Below are positions 17,373-26,147 of a stretch of DNA of 64,000 nt, piece after piece. Numbering within the stretch: the first letter of the stretch is position 1; the number at the start of each line of letters is the position of its first letter. The notes beneath the pieces are model-generated. The model had not been told where the DNA came from. It did not search any database and saw nothing but the letters and a program-made list of their open reading frames with translations. The position numbers and the translations under genes were made by a program. This stretch comes from Acidobacteria bacterium Ga0074141 (GTDB lineage: Bacteria; Acidobacteriota; Blastocatellia; Pyrinomonadales; Pyrinomonadaceae). Location of the stretch: NCBI GenBank assembly GCA_001464665.1, contig LNDP01000023.1, positions 346,157 through 410,156 on the forward strand, in the 5' to 3' direction.

Positions 17373-18278
17373 ATGGCTTTAGCAACTACTCTTTCTGATT
17401 CTACTTTCACCGGCTTGCCGCTGCTGCACAAGGGCAAGGTTCGCGACGTTTATGATGCCGGCGACGACATGCTCTTGCTCGTTGCGACCGACCGCCTCTC
17501 GGCATTCGACTGCGTTCTGCCAACGCCGATCAAGTACAAGGGTGCCGTGCTGACGGCCCTCTCGGCCTTCTGGTTTGAGCGGCTCAATCACATCGTCCCG
17601 AACCATCTGATCACCGTCGAGCTCGACGAAATGCCCGAGGCCATCCGTAACCACGAGGTGCTCCGCGGCCGTTCGATGCTCGTTCACAAGACGAAGGTCT
17701 TTCCGGTCGAGTGCGTCGTTCGCGGCTACCTTGAAGGCTCGGGCTGGAAGGACTACCTGGTCGATGGAACCGTCTGCGGCCGCAAGCTTCCACCCGGCCT
17801 TAAGCATTGTGACAAACTCCTCTCGCCGATCTTTACTCCGGCTACCAAGGCCGCGACCGGCCACGACGAGAACATCACGCAGGTCGAGTTCATGCAGGCC
17901 GTTGGGCACGACACCGCCGCCGAGTTGAAGTCGATCTCGAAACAGCTTTACACCGAAGCGAGCGAGTACGCCCTCGGCCGCGGCATCATCATCGCCGATA
18001 CCAAGTTCGAATTTGGCGAAGACAAGGACGGAAACATACTCCTAATCGACGAAGTTCTCACGCCGGATTCTTCCCGATTTTGGGATGCCGCCAAATATGA
18101 ATCCGGCCACAAGCAGCCCTCGTTTGACAAACAGTTCGTTCGCGAATATCTTGAAACCCTCGATTGGAACAAACAGCCCCCTGCACCCCCGCTTCCCTTT
18201 GAAGTGGCCGAGGCTACGTCCGAACGATACCTTAAGGCGTACGAACTCCTGACCGGCGAGAAACTCAAGGTCGATTGA
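17373..18278 (+). CDS. purC: Phosphoribosylaminoimidazole-succinocarboxamide synthase PurC
   Basis: PurC joins CAIR and aspartate in step eight of de novo purine synthesis (classical numbering: SAICAR synthetase). The family features are clear: KGKVRDVYDAGDDMLLLVATDRLSAFD at the N-terminus, FPVECVVRGYLEGSGWKDY in the middle and the LIDEVLTPDSSRFWDA signature. At about 300 residues it is of the long, yeast-like type. The ATG at 17373 gives a normal N-terminus; an in-frame ATG at 17343 would add ten residues, and neither has a good ribosome-binding site. Other purine genes (purQ, purS, purB) lie 20 kb away. Confidence 0.94.
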   Translation: MALATTLSDSTFTGLPLLHKGKVRDVYDAGDDMLLLVATDRLSAFDCVLPTPIKYKGAVLTALSAFWFERLNHIVPNHLITVELDEMPEAIRNHEVLRGRSMLVHKTKVFPVECVVRGYLEGSGWKDYLVDGTVCGRKLPPGLKHCDKLLSPIFTPATKAATGHDENITQVEFMQAVGHDTAAELKSISKQLYTEASEYALGRGIIIADTKFEFGEDKDGNILLIDEVLTPDSSRFWDAAKYESGHKQPSFDKQFVREYLETLDWNKQPPAPPLPFEVAEATSERYLKAYELLTGEKLKVD

Positions 18279-18318
18279 TCTCGTACCGCCTGCCTCTATC
18301 ACGAACGTGCGCGCATTA

Positions 18319-18591
18319 ATGGAAAACCTGATCGACGAATTGCTCGACGGCCGCATTCTGCTCAATGAAGCGGTCGCCGAGTTCGAGAAGATCTATATCG
18401 AAAAGGCGCTCGTGCGAAACGACGAGCACCTCTCGAACACCGCCGAGGCTCTCGGCATCCACCGCAATACGCTTTCAAAACGCGTCACCGAATACAAGGC
18501 CGCTCCAAAGCCGAAACCGCTCAAAGCAAAAGCAAAAAAGCCCCGCGGCAAAACGCCCGCGAAGCCCGTACCAAAAACAAGAATAAGCTAG
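18319..18591 (+). CDS. Fis-type helix-turn-helix protein with basic tail
   Basis: The protein of about 90 residues contains a Fis-type DNA-binding domain (LNEAVAEFEKIYIEKALVRN, then HLSNTAEALGIHRNTLSKRV, the helix-turn-helix) followed by a roughly 30-residue Lys/Pro/Ala tail (PKPKPLKAKAKKPRG and on) like those of histone H1-type proteins. Such small HTH_8 proteins act as nucleoid or NtrC-type DNA-binding modules; here there is no receiver or AAA domain. The ATG at 18319 is preferred over a GTG 12 bases upstream. It starts 40 bases after purC. Confidence 0.78.
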   Translation: MENLIDELLDGRILLNEAVAEFEKIYIEKALVRNDEHLSNTAEALGIHRNTLSKRVTEYKAAPKPKPLKAKAKKPRGKTPAKPVPKTRIS

Positions 18592-18684
18592 GCTCAGGTC
18601 TCTGCGAAAGCGGTCGTGAGCCGATCTATTGAGATGTTCCGCGTAATTGATCGGAATTGATTCTTTTGTCTTGGAGAGCTTTTT

Positions 18685-19239
18685 ATGCCCGAACCAATTG
18701 CTATAGAAAACCTTATGTTCTACGATCCGGACCTCGAAAGTTACGCCGCCGCCTTTCGGGCGGAGCACGGTTCAAGAGGTAAGACCCACTCAGTCGCCAC
18801 GACAACTGACCTCATCGACGCCGTGAAGCAATACTCGAAAGTGCGTTACCTTGAGGTTGTGATGCATGGTTCGCCCGGGATGATCTGGTTCAAGACCGGC
18901 GGCCAGATGGTGGCCCGTTATCTCGGCGTAATAATCAATGATTCCAAGATGCTTTCGACAAATGCTCGTATACTATTCCTCGGATGCAACATCGCAGACG
19001 GTCCCGCCGGAGACACTTTTCTTGTTGAGATCGGGAAGGCGATGTTCCCGGGAACCGGTGGCACGGTCGGCGGGACCAACTCGATAAACGTGGTCATCGG
19101 CGGCACGACCACAAGGATGAATCCGTTGCGCTTCTTCGACACCAAATTGAAAGTTCGGCGATTCGATGCGGATGGGAAAATGATTGCCGGAGAGGACGTG
19201 GGCTATTGGGGCGATCGGACAACAGTAAATGTTCGTTGA
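18685..19239 (+). CDS. Caspase-fold-like (DUF4347-like) protein
   Basis: The 184-residue soluble protein recalls the DUF4347/C80 group with a caspase-like alpha/beta core: a strand ending in His-Gly (YLEVVMHGSPGMIWF, about residues 55-69), and a second strand ending in Gly-Cys (ARILFLGCNIADGPAGDTFL, about 95-114). The His and Cys are at the positions of a clan CD dyad. In large bacterial adhesins this domain is usually an N-terminal part; here it stands alone, without signal peptide. Activity is not shown. GGAGAG seven bases before the ATG supports the start. The assignment is by motif only. Confidence 0.6.
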   Translation: MPEPIAIENLMFYDPDLESYAAAFRAEHGSRGKTHSVATTTDLIDAVKQYSKVRYLEVVMHGSPGMIWFKTGGQMVARYLGVIINDSKMLSTNARILFLGCNIADGPAGDTFLVEIGKAMFPGTGGTVGGTNSINVVIGGTTTRMNPLRFFDTKLKVRRFDADGKMIAGEDVGYWGDRTTVNVR

Positions 19240-19253
19240 TCGCTGTTTGCCAT

Positions 19254-20135
19254 CTAGGCTCTCGTTTCGAGAACCTCCAGCTTATCGCCAACCCTGATCA
19301 CAACCCCCGGGCTTTCCGGTATCAGATTCTCACCAAAAAGTACGTAGTTGGGTTCCATGCCAAGCTCTTCTAGCTTGTCGGGAAAGACGTCCTTCGCCAT
19401 CCGGAAGCTTGCCAGCGTCCGGAGCGGTTCCTTGCCGGCAAATTCGCCGCGGTCGGGGTCGACCGTCGTGATCGCGCACCGCGCACATGGTTTCACCACG
19501 CGGAAAATGGCCTCGCCAACCCTGATCCTCGCCCAGCTATCTTCTTCAAACGGCTCGGTGCCGCTAACGACAAGGTTCGGCCGGAATCGCCGCATCTCGA
19601 GCGGAACGCGGTCGCCCTCGTTCGTACTATTCGCCGCGATCCGCCGGTTCAACTCCGCAAGCGAACCCTCGCCGATCAGCAGCAACGGATAACCGTCCGC
19701 AAAGCTGACCAGATCATCCCCGCGATCAAACCGCTCGCTGACGTGCCGCTCCGTGGATTCAGGCATCAATACAAGCTGACAGTCCCGCCCGAGCACCTCA
19801 CTGAACCACTCATTCACTTGCGTCGGATAAACCAAAGCACGACATTCAGAATTCCATATTTGCACCGACATGGACTTCACAGTGTCCTTCTTGGTTCCAT
19901 CAGCGACGAACAAAGGCTCTGTTTCCGGCGCACCAACCACTATTCCGGCGTCACCAACATCTACCGAAATAAGCGCCATTTTCGGCACTTCCCGCTGCGT
20001 CAGGAACATTCCCTCGCGGTCCGTCAGCATCCACCGCCGGTCATGTCGCAACCCGCGTTTCTCAACCAACGCCTCGGAAAGTGCGTTCCCGCGAAGCGAT
20101 TTGATCGGATAAACATATATATTGGAAATCTGCAT
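19254..20135 (-). CDS. MOSC domain protein, YcbX/mARC type
   Basis: The 293-residue protein has an N-terminal MOSC beta-barrel (ISNIYVYPIKSLRGNAL) and a C-terminal MOSC domain with the expected molybdenum-ligand Cys in KPCARCAITTVDPDRGEF. Such proteins carry molybdenum cofactor and reduce N-hydroxylated compounds (YcbX, mARC). No ferredoxin domain follows, unlike E. coli YcbX, so electrons must come from a separate partner. The ATG at 20135 starts the protein at the usual place; longer in-frame starts add a basic stretch not seen in the family. Confidence 0.86.
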   Translation of the reverse strand: MQISNIYVYPIKSLRGNALSEALVEKRGLRHDRRWMLTDREGMFLTQREVPKMALISVDVGDAGIVVGAPETEPLFVADGTKKDTVKSMSVQIWNSECRALVYPTQVNEWFSEVLGRDCQLVLMPESTERHVSERFDRGDDLVSFADGYPLLLIGEGSLAELNRRIAANSTNEGDRVPLEMRRFRPNLVVSGTEPFEEDSWARIRVGEAIFRVVKPCARCAITTVDPDRGEFAGKEPLRTLASFRMAKDVFPDKLEELGMEPNYVLFGENLIPESPGVVIRVGDKLEVLETRA

Positions 20136-20296
20136 GCAAAATGAAATGCGTAATTCTCTTCGAGAATCTCTCACGGCTCAACCCAAAAAGGTCACGTTGT
20201 ATTGTACCGAGATGTAAAAGCGATTTATAGGACGTGCAGATCCTGAAGGATGACTGCGAAACTATTGGTTCTTTTCATAAACTCAAACTGTGCAGT

Positions 20297-20623
20297 TTAA
20301 TCACTCCACTCGCCGTTCATAGGAACGGCGTGATCAAAGAAGTATCCAGATCCATCGTTGAACTGCTCCGGCGGATAGATTCGTACCGGTGGGAGCTCGT
20401 TTGGATCCGATATCCTCGGTCGCCCCAACTCGCCGTAAGACTCGCCGAACGTGTCTATCAACAGCGCATCGATCGAATCTGGCGTCCATACTATGCCGTA
20501 GCAATTCGGCTCATCGATGGACAAGCATGCCGCTTCACCATTCCCATTTGCAAAAAGCACGAACCAGTTCTTTACGAAAGGTATGATGGCTTTCGCCGGA
20601 TCTAGCTTATCAATCTGAATCAT
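20297..20623 (-). CDS. Small conserved protein, probably truncated at its C-terminus
   Basis: The 108-residue reading frame resembles a family of small proteins with a C-terminal W.DLTA.F motif (DUF7668-like, from memory). The frame ends MNGEWSD, then TAA, and continues without shift as TAQFEFMKRTNSF. A Leu codon in place of the stop would restore WSDLTAQF, so the gene may have lost its end by a single base change. No function is known. It stands alone upstream of, and divergent from, the groES promoter. Confidence 0.5.
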   Translation of the reverse strand: MIQIDKLDPAKAIIPFVKNWFVLFANGNGEAACLSIDEPNCYGIVWTPDSIDALLIDTFGESYGELGRPRISDPNELPPVRIYPPEQFNDGSGYFFDHAVPMNGEWSD

Positions 20624-20671
20624 AAATCTGATAACGTTACTGTCAACTTTCCTGCTGTCTTACATTTATCC

Positions 20672-20700
20672 TTGACAAGTTTAACCACGTTTTGTAAATT
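20672..20700 (+). promoter_or_regulatory. Sigma-70-type promoter of groES-groEL
   Basis: A perfect -35 box (TTGACA, 20672-20677) is followed after 17 bases by TAAATT (20695-20700), a 4/6 match to the -10 consensus. The CIRCE operator begins at the end of the -10 box, as expected for HrcA repression. No other strong pair lies between this point and the groES start. Confidence 0.75.
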
Positions 20701-20725
20701 AGCACTCACGGATACCGAGTGCTAA
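20699..20725 (+). promoter_or_regulatory. CIRCE operator (HrcA site)
   Basis: The sequence is TTAGCACTC, nine bases, GAGTGCTAA, a perfect match to the CIRCE consensus. It overlaps the groES promoter, so the heat-shock chaperonin operon should be repressed by HrcA, which itself requires GroEL to fold. No hrcA gene lies in the window. Confidence 0.97.
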
Positions 20726-20798
20726 AGACCTTTTCTCTGGCCTTGGGGTCCAAGTCATTTTAATACCAATAGGTACATTTCAAAAGGAGTACACGATT

Positions 20799-21116
20799 AT
20801 GGCAACAACCATCAAACCACTTCATGACCGCGTGATATTGCGTCGGATAGAAGACAACGTTAACCAGACGGCAGGCGGGCTCTTCATCCCGGACTCTGCT
20901 AAAGAAAAGCCGCAGGAGGGCGAGGTCATCGCTGTCGGCGAAGGCAAATATAAGGAAGACGGCAGCCGCCAGACGCTCGACGTCAATGCAGGCGACCGCG
21001 TTCTTTTCGGCAAATATAGCGGCTCCGAGATCAAGCTCGATGGCGAGGAATTCCTCATCATGCGCGAAGACGAGATCCTCGGCATCATTTCAAGGGCCGG
21101 CGAAGCGGCCAAATAG
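20799..21116 (+). CDS. groES: Co-chaperonin GroES
   Basis: GroES is the heptameric lid of the GroEL folding chamber. The 105-residue protein has the family pattern: [13 protein letters not shown] at the start, a mobile loop with [24 protein letters not shown], and the dome and C-terminal strands ([33 protein letters not shown]). An AAGGAG element ten bases before the ATG supports the start. It is transcribed from the CIRCE-controlled promoter together with groEL, 118 bases downstream, the gap holding a repeat array. Confidence 0.98.
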   Translation: MATTIKPLHDRVILRRIEDNVNQTAGGLFIPDSAKEKPQEGEVIAVGEGKYKEDGSRQTLDVNAGDRVLFGKYSGSEIKLDGEEFLIMREDEILGIISRAGEAAK

Positions 21117-21210
21117 TTGCAAGAGTTACAGAGTTACGGAGTTGCAGAGGTAAAACTCTGAGTTCCGACAACTCTGCAACTCTTTAACTCGGCAACTCTG
21201 CAACTTTTTT
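21117..21210 (+). repeat. Family D GAGTTNC array between groES and groEL
   Basis: Left half: several copies of AGAGTTAC/GGAGTTGC. Right half: the complement, with AACTCTGCAACTCT. The two halves can pair, so the groES-groEL message would carry a long imperfect hairpin just before the groEL ribosome-binding site (GAAGGAG near 21215). A related direct-repeat array lies at 30161-30280. Confidence 0.85.
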
Positions 21211-21228
21211 CGACGAAGGAGAAATTAA

Positions 21229-22878
<1,650 letters not shown>

Positions 22879-22887
22879 TCCGCTCCC

Positions 22888-22942
22888 GCTCCCCTACTTA
22901 CGAAGGAGGGGTGTCACCGCTTCGGTGACGGGGTGGTTCTCT
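22888..22942 (+). repeat. Family A palindromic repeat after groEL
   Basis: The copy matches the one in lysA (8295-8350): the stem around CTTACGAAG, then a TCACCGCTTCGGTGACGG hairpin with a GGGGTGGTTCTC tail. The hairpin arm differs by compensating changes (TCACC/GGTGA here against GCAGCC/GGCTG in lysA), which suggests that the structure is maintained. Confidence 0.88.
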
Positions 22943-22979
22943 ATTCCGCCAAGAACCGGAAGCAATTGCGACCGGGTTC

Positions 22980-23018
22980 ATGTCAGAACCGCCTGCGTAA
23001 GCGGGCGGCCAGTTCGCT
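22980..23018 (+). repeat. Family B palindromic repeat after groEL
   Basis: The copy reads ATGTCAGAACCGCCTGCG, then TAAGCGGGCGGCCAGTTCG. It matches, in reverse complement and with only a couple of changes, the element at 58411-58441 inside the ligase gene. It lies between the family A copy and the groEL terminator. Confidence 0.85.
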
Positions 23019-23023
23019 AACAC

Positions 23024-23056
23024 AAAAAAGGGCCCGGCAACCCGCCGGGCCCTTTT
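23024..23056 (+). terminator. Rho-independent terminator of groESL (bidirectional shape)
   Basis: The nine-base stem GGGCCCGGC/GCCGGGCCC with loop AACCC is preceded by an A run and followed by TTTT, so it can work in either direction. It is the natural end of the groES-groEL unit. Confidence 0.88.
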
Positions 23057-23081
23057 CTATTGACAGCTGGATAAGTAGACC

Positions 23082-23115
23082 AAAGGCTTCGCTCGGCAAC
23101 GAGCGAAGCCTTTTT
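23082..23115 (+). terminator. Second hairpin terminator after groEL
   Basis: The long stem AAAGGCTTCGCTCG pairs with CGAGCGAAGCCTTT around a GCAA loop, followed by a T run. It stands 20 bases from the end of the convergent lectin gene and could serve both units. Confidence 0.85.
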
Positions 23116-23134
23116 GCGTCTCGATGGGCGGTTA

Positions 23135-24313
23135 TTATTTTGCTTTACATGCTTGGATCGCCTGGTTGTAGTCATCTTTTTTGGTCTTGATGAAATCAAC
23201 GAAGCAGGCGATGGTGGCATCCGGATTCTTAGTGCCTGCGCACAGGATCTTACGATTGGCAGGGTTCCACTGTGAAACGCCGGCCCGGTTCCAAGCCACC
23301 TGATTCTCCAAGCTCTCTTCACATTGGAACTGAAGCGTTGCCGGCGTGGAAACGGTTTCGAAACGCCAGAGCTGAAACGGCCCGTTGTTTCGTTCCCAAA
23401 GATAAATGGCCGCTCCGTCATCCATCGAACCCAGATCGACGTGCAGCACTCTGCCCGTGTCTTTTGAGGTGATGCGTGACTGGCCCGCTCCGGCGCTGGC
23501 GATCGTCCACATTTGGCTGTCGGACATGACGCACGGCCGCAGTTGGAGAGCGGCGTTGGTCGTCCGTGTGGTTCCCGTCGAATCGAGGCACGTGTTCGTC
23601 GCAAAGGATCTGATGCGGTAGTAGCCGGCGCCTTCCCAATACATTTGCCAATGTTCGTTCGTGGTCTTTGTGTCGCCCGACTGGATCAAACCGCTGCCGG
23701 GTGCGCGGTTCGGGTCCTTTGTTTTAATGCCTTTGCTGCTTTTGACCGAAACGATCCGGTAGATCTTGTTTGAAAACCACGCAGCTCTCAGAGGCGTGTT
23801 CGGGAAGCCGACCTGATAGGTATCGACCAGATATTCCTTGCCTGCCCAACCAACGTGACATTTGCCGCCTAGGACCTTGCCAGGGTAGGTGCCTTTGAAA
23901 TCACCGTCAATCATAAGCCGTGCCTGGCACAATGGCAGAAGCTGTCCGTTCTCGTACGCACCTGTTATCGCGGGCACATTTCCCAACTGCGTGCCGGGTC
24001 CCGTTTGCCATTTGATGCGGCCATTGTAAACCACATATTGCCCGGTTACGGGGATCTCCTTGCCGCCGTAGGTGATATTGCACTGTTTCCGGACGACCTT
24101 GCCCGGATGAATGCCGCCGAGATGGCCCGCCCAGCAAAGCGGTAGCTTCGTACCGTCTTTTTCGGAACCGCCGAACTCGGCGTTGATCGGCAGAGGCTGG
24201 GTGTCGGACGTTTCGGCCCAGTACGGATCCGGCTGAGCGGTCACGGAGCCTGAGAACATCGCCAACGCTATAAGCGTCAGCACTAAAATTACCTGGTCTT
24301 TTTTGATCGACAT
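23135..24313 (-). CDS. Secreted DM9 (DUF3421) plus ricin-type beta-trefoil lectin
   Basis: The 392-residue protein has a signal peptide (to about residue 26, VTAQ). Two DM9-type repeats follow: LPLCWAGHLGGIHPGKVVRKQC and, about 60 residues later, LPLCQARLMIDGDFKGTYPGKV, each continuing into a GK(E) strand. A beta-trefoil lectin-like region follows (about 170-310, RIRSFATNTCLDSTG, ALQLRPC, QMWTI, LWRF: the QxW-type pattern). The C-terminal 80 residues hold several cysteines and no known domain. DM9 modules bind mannose in some animals; a carbohydrate-binding role here is inferred. An AAGGG element before the ATG supports the start. Confidence 0.78.
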   Translation of the reverse strand: MSIKKDQVILVLTLIALAMFSGSVTAQPDPYWAETSDTQPLPINAEFGGSEKDGTKLPLCWAGHLGGIHPGKVVRKQCNITYGGKEIPVTGQYVVYNGRIKWQTGPGTQLGNVPAITGAYENGQLLPLCQARLMIDGDFKGTYPGKVLGGKCHVGWAGKEYLVDTYQVGFPNTPLRAAWFSNKIYRIVSVKSSKGIKTKDPNRAPGSGLIQSGDTKTTNEHWQMYWEGAGYYRIRSFATNTCLDSTGTTRTTNAALQLRPCVMSDSQMWTIASAGAGQSRITSKDTGRVLHVDLGSMDDGAAIYLWERNNGPFQLWRFETVSTPATLQFQCEESLENQVAWNRAGVSQWNPANRKILCAGTKNPDATIACFVDFIKTKKDDYNQAIQACKAK

Positions 24314-24523
24314 GATTGACCCTTTCCGTCGCGTTGCCCTATGTATCCTCCTGAATTTTCTAGAGCTGCGCGATCATTTTAGCCTTAAATTTAGCGTTAA
24401 GGCGTCGACCAACCTTAGGTGATGTTGGCAACATAGTCAATCAGGTCCGAAAAGATTCGCAACGTCGCCTGGCGGCGTACCAACCGGCACCATTTGCAGC
24501 CGCAGTCAGATCATAGCCAAATG

Positions 24524-24552
24524 AAGGCCCCGGCAACCCGCCGGGGCCTTTT
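24524..24552. terminator. GC-rich hairpin terminator
   Basis: The stem AAGGCCCCGGC/GCCGGGGCCTT with loop AACCC is followed by TTTT on the plus strand. It sits about 40 bases downstream of a minus-strand Crp-type gene; on that strand the T run is weak (CCTTCATTT). Its core is nearly the same as the terminators at 23024 and 26975. Confidence 0.65.
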
Positions 24553-24593
24553 GCGTCACCTTGAACTCCATTCAACGTCTCGCAGGCGTTTTG

Positions 24594-25382
24594 CTACAGT
24601 ACCGCGATAGGAGGCGTTTTCTTGCCGCCGAGCGTGTAGATCGAAGACGGTACCGTTGATCTTTCGGCCGTTTCTTGCGCGGGCATAAAGTTGTCGTCTT
24701 CGTCGCGGATGATCTTATAGCATTTGCAGGCGGCGGCTTCGAGGGCGACGCGGTCCGGGATCACCAAGCGGTTCCGGCTGTATTTGATCAAATTTCTGTT
24801 TTCAAGCGATGCGAAGGCTCTATCGACCGTTTCGGGCCGCTCACCGAGAATTTTCGTAAGGAAATCGCGCGTCACCAAGATCTCGCTGGTCGCGATCCGG
24901 TCGCTTGTCATCAAGATCCATCTGACGAGACGTTTCTCGGTCTCGTGAAAGCGGTGGCACGCGGACGCCAATGAGGCCTGCACCATCTTGACATACGAAA
25001 AACGCAGGATGATCCGCTGCAAGGTCTCGGCATTCGAGTATTCAATTTCAAAATCCTCCGCGGACATCCTCAACGCGGTGCCGTTGGCCTGAGCGACGGC
25101 ACAGTATGGGGCCACCTTGTCGCCCGCGATCACCGGCAGGCCGAGTATGCCTTCGGGACCGACCAAGCCGATCTCGAGCGTCAGATCGAGTGGCCCGACC
25201 GTCAGCAGCGTGGTCACCGTGCTGATCGGAAAATAAACATGCCCGATCCTCTCGCCGCGATCAAAGATCTTTTTCCCAAAAGCCAGCTCGACCTGTTCTA
25301 GTTTCGGGACCAAGTGGTCGAATTCGTTAGGGGGAAGCGAGGCAAGTAGTTTATTAGCGGTCGGGGTAATTATATGTTCCAC
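24594..25382 (-). CDS. Crp/Fnr-family transcriptional regulator (tandem copy 1)
   Basis: The 262-residue protein has the Crp layout: an N-terminal cyclic-nucleotide-binding-like beta roll (DRGERIGHVYFPISTVTTLLTV), a long dimerisation helix and a C-terminal winged helix (FLTKILGERPETVDRAFASLENRNLIKYSRNRL). It begins with GTG behind AAAGGAG; an ATG two bases upstream is out of frame and quickly stops. It is a clear duplicate of the next gene; the two share even the ribosome-binding region. Copy 1 has a longer C-terminal tail (to TLGGKKTPPIAVL). Ligand and targets are unknown. Confidence 0.88.
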   Translation of the reverse strand: MEHIITPTANKLLASLPPNEFDHLVPKLEQVELAFGKKIFDRGERIGHVYFPISTVTTLLTVGPLDLTLEIGLVGPEGILGLPVIAGDKVAPYCAVAQANGTALRMSAEDFEIEYSNAETLQRIILRFSYVKMVQASLASACHRFHETEKRLVRWILMTSDRIATSEILVTRDFLTKILGERPETVDRAFASLENRNLIKYSRNRLVIPDRVALEAAACKCYKIIRDEDDNFMPAQETAERSTVPSSIYTLGGKKTPPIAVL

Positions 25383-25436
25383 ATATCTCCTTTATTTCGG
25401 ACGTTCAAAAGACGGCACCGTTGATCTCTCGGCGGT

Positions 25437-26147
25437 TTAATGCACTAGCATGTAGTTCATTTCTTCGTCGCGGATGATCTTATAGCATTTGCAGGCGGCG
25501 GCTTCGAGGGCGGAGCGGTCGGGGATGATGAGGCGGTTCCGGCTGTATTTGATCAAATTTCTGTTCTCAAGTGATGCGAAGGCTCTATCGACCGCTTCGG
25601 GCCGCTCACCGAGAATGTTTGTAAGGAAATCGTGCGTTATCTCGATTGCGCTTGTCTTGATACGGTCGGCGGTCATCAAGATCCATCTGACGAGACGTTT
25701 CTCGATCTCGTGAAAGCGGTGGCACGCGGACGCCAATGAGGCCCGCACCATCTCGACATACGAAAAACGCAGGATCATCCGCCGCAGGGTCTCGGCATTT
25801 GAGCATTCAATTTCAAAATCCTCCGCGCCCATCCTCAACGCGGTGCCTTTCATCTGGGCGACGGCGCGATACGGGGCCACCTTGCCGCCCGCGATCACCG
25901 GCAGGCCGAGGACGCCTTCGGGACCGACCAAGCCGATCTCGAGCGTCAGATCGAGTGGCCCGACCGTCAGCAGCGTGGTGACCGTGCTGATCGGAAAATA
26001 TACGTGCTCGATCGTCTCGCCGCGATCGACGATCTTTTCGCCAAAAGCCAGATCGACCTTTTCAAGTCTTGGAACCATGCGTTCGAGTTCGTTAGTGGGA
26101 AGAGCGGCAAGTAGTTTATTAGCGGTCGGGGTAATTAAATGTTCCAC
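25437..26147 (-). CDS. Crp/Fnr-family transcriptional regulator (tandem copy 2)
   Basis: The 236-residue protein is homologous along its length to the gene 55 bases downstream (NKLLAALPTNELERMVPRLEKVDLAFGEK at the start; winged helix FLTNILGERPEAVDRAFASLENRNLIKYSRN). The same GTG start and upstream AAAGGAG are conserved, so the duplicated unit is about 765 bases. A Crp-like palindrome (TGTGCG, four bases, CGCACA) lies 91 bases upstream, suggesting autoregulation. The two proteins could form mixed dimers; that is inference. Confidence 0.88.
   Translation of the reverse strand: MEHLITPTANKLLAALPTNELERMVPRLEKVDLAFGEKIVDRGETIEHVYFPISTVTTLLTVGPLDLTLEIGLVGPEGVLGLPVIAGGKVAPYRAVAQMKGTALRMGAEDFEIECSNAETLRRMILRFSYVEMVRASLASACHRFHEIEKRLVRWILMTADRIKTSAIEITHDFLTNILGERPEAVDRAFASLENRNLIKYSRNRLIIPDRSALEAAACKCYKIIRDEEMNYMLVH

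Noticed and set aside
20234-20605. Plus-strand frame of 123 codons upstream of groES
   Set aside because: It has no start signal, overlaps the better minus-strand frame and shows no motif.
21117-21210. Possible CRISPR array
   Set aside because: Units are 7-8 bases, degenerate and without spacers; no cas genes are present.
22888-23018. Possible insertion sequence or MITE with target duplication
   Set aside because: No transposase frame and no flanking direct repeats could be seen; called palindromic repeats instead.
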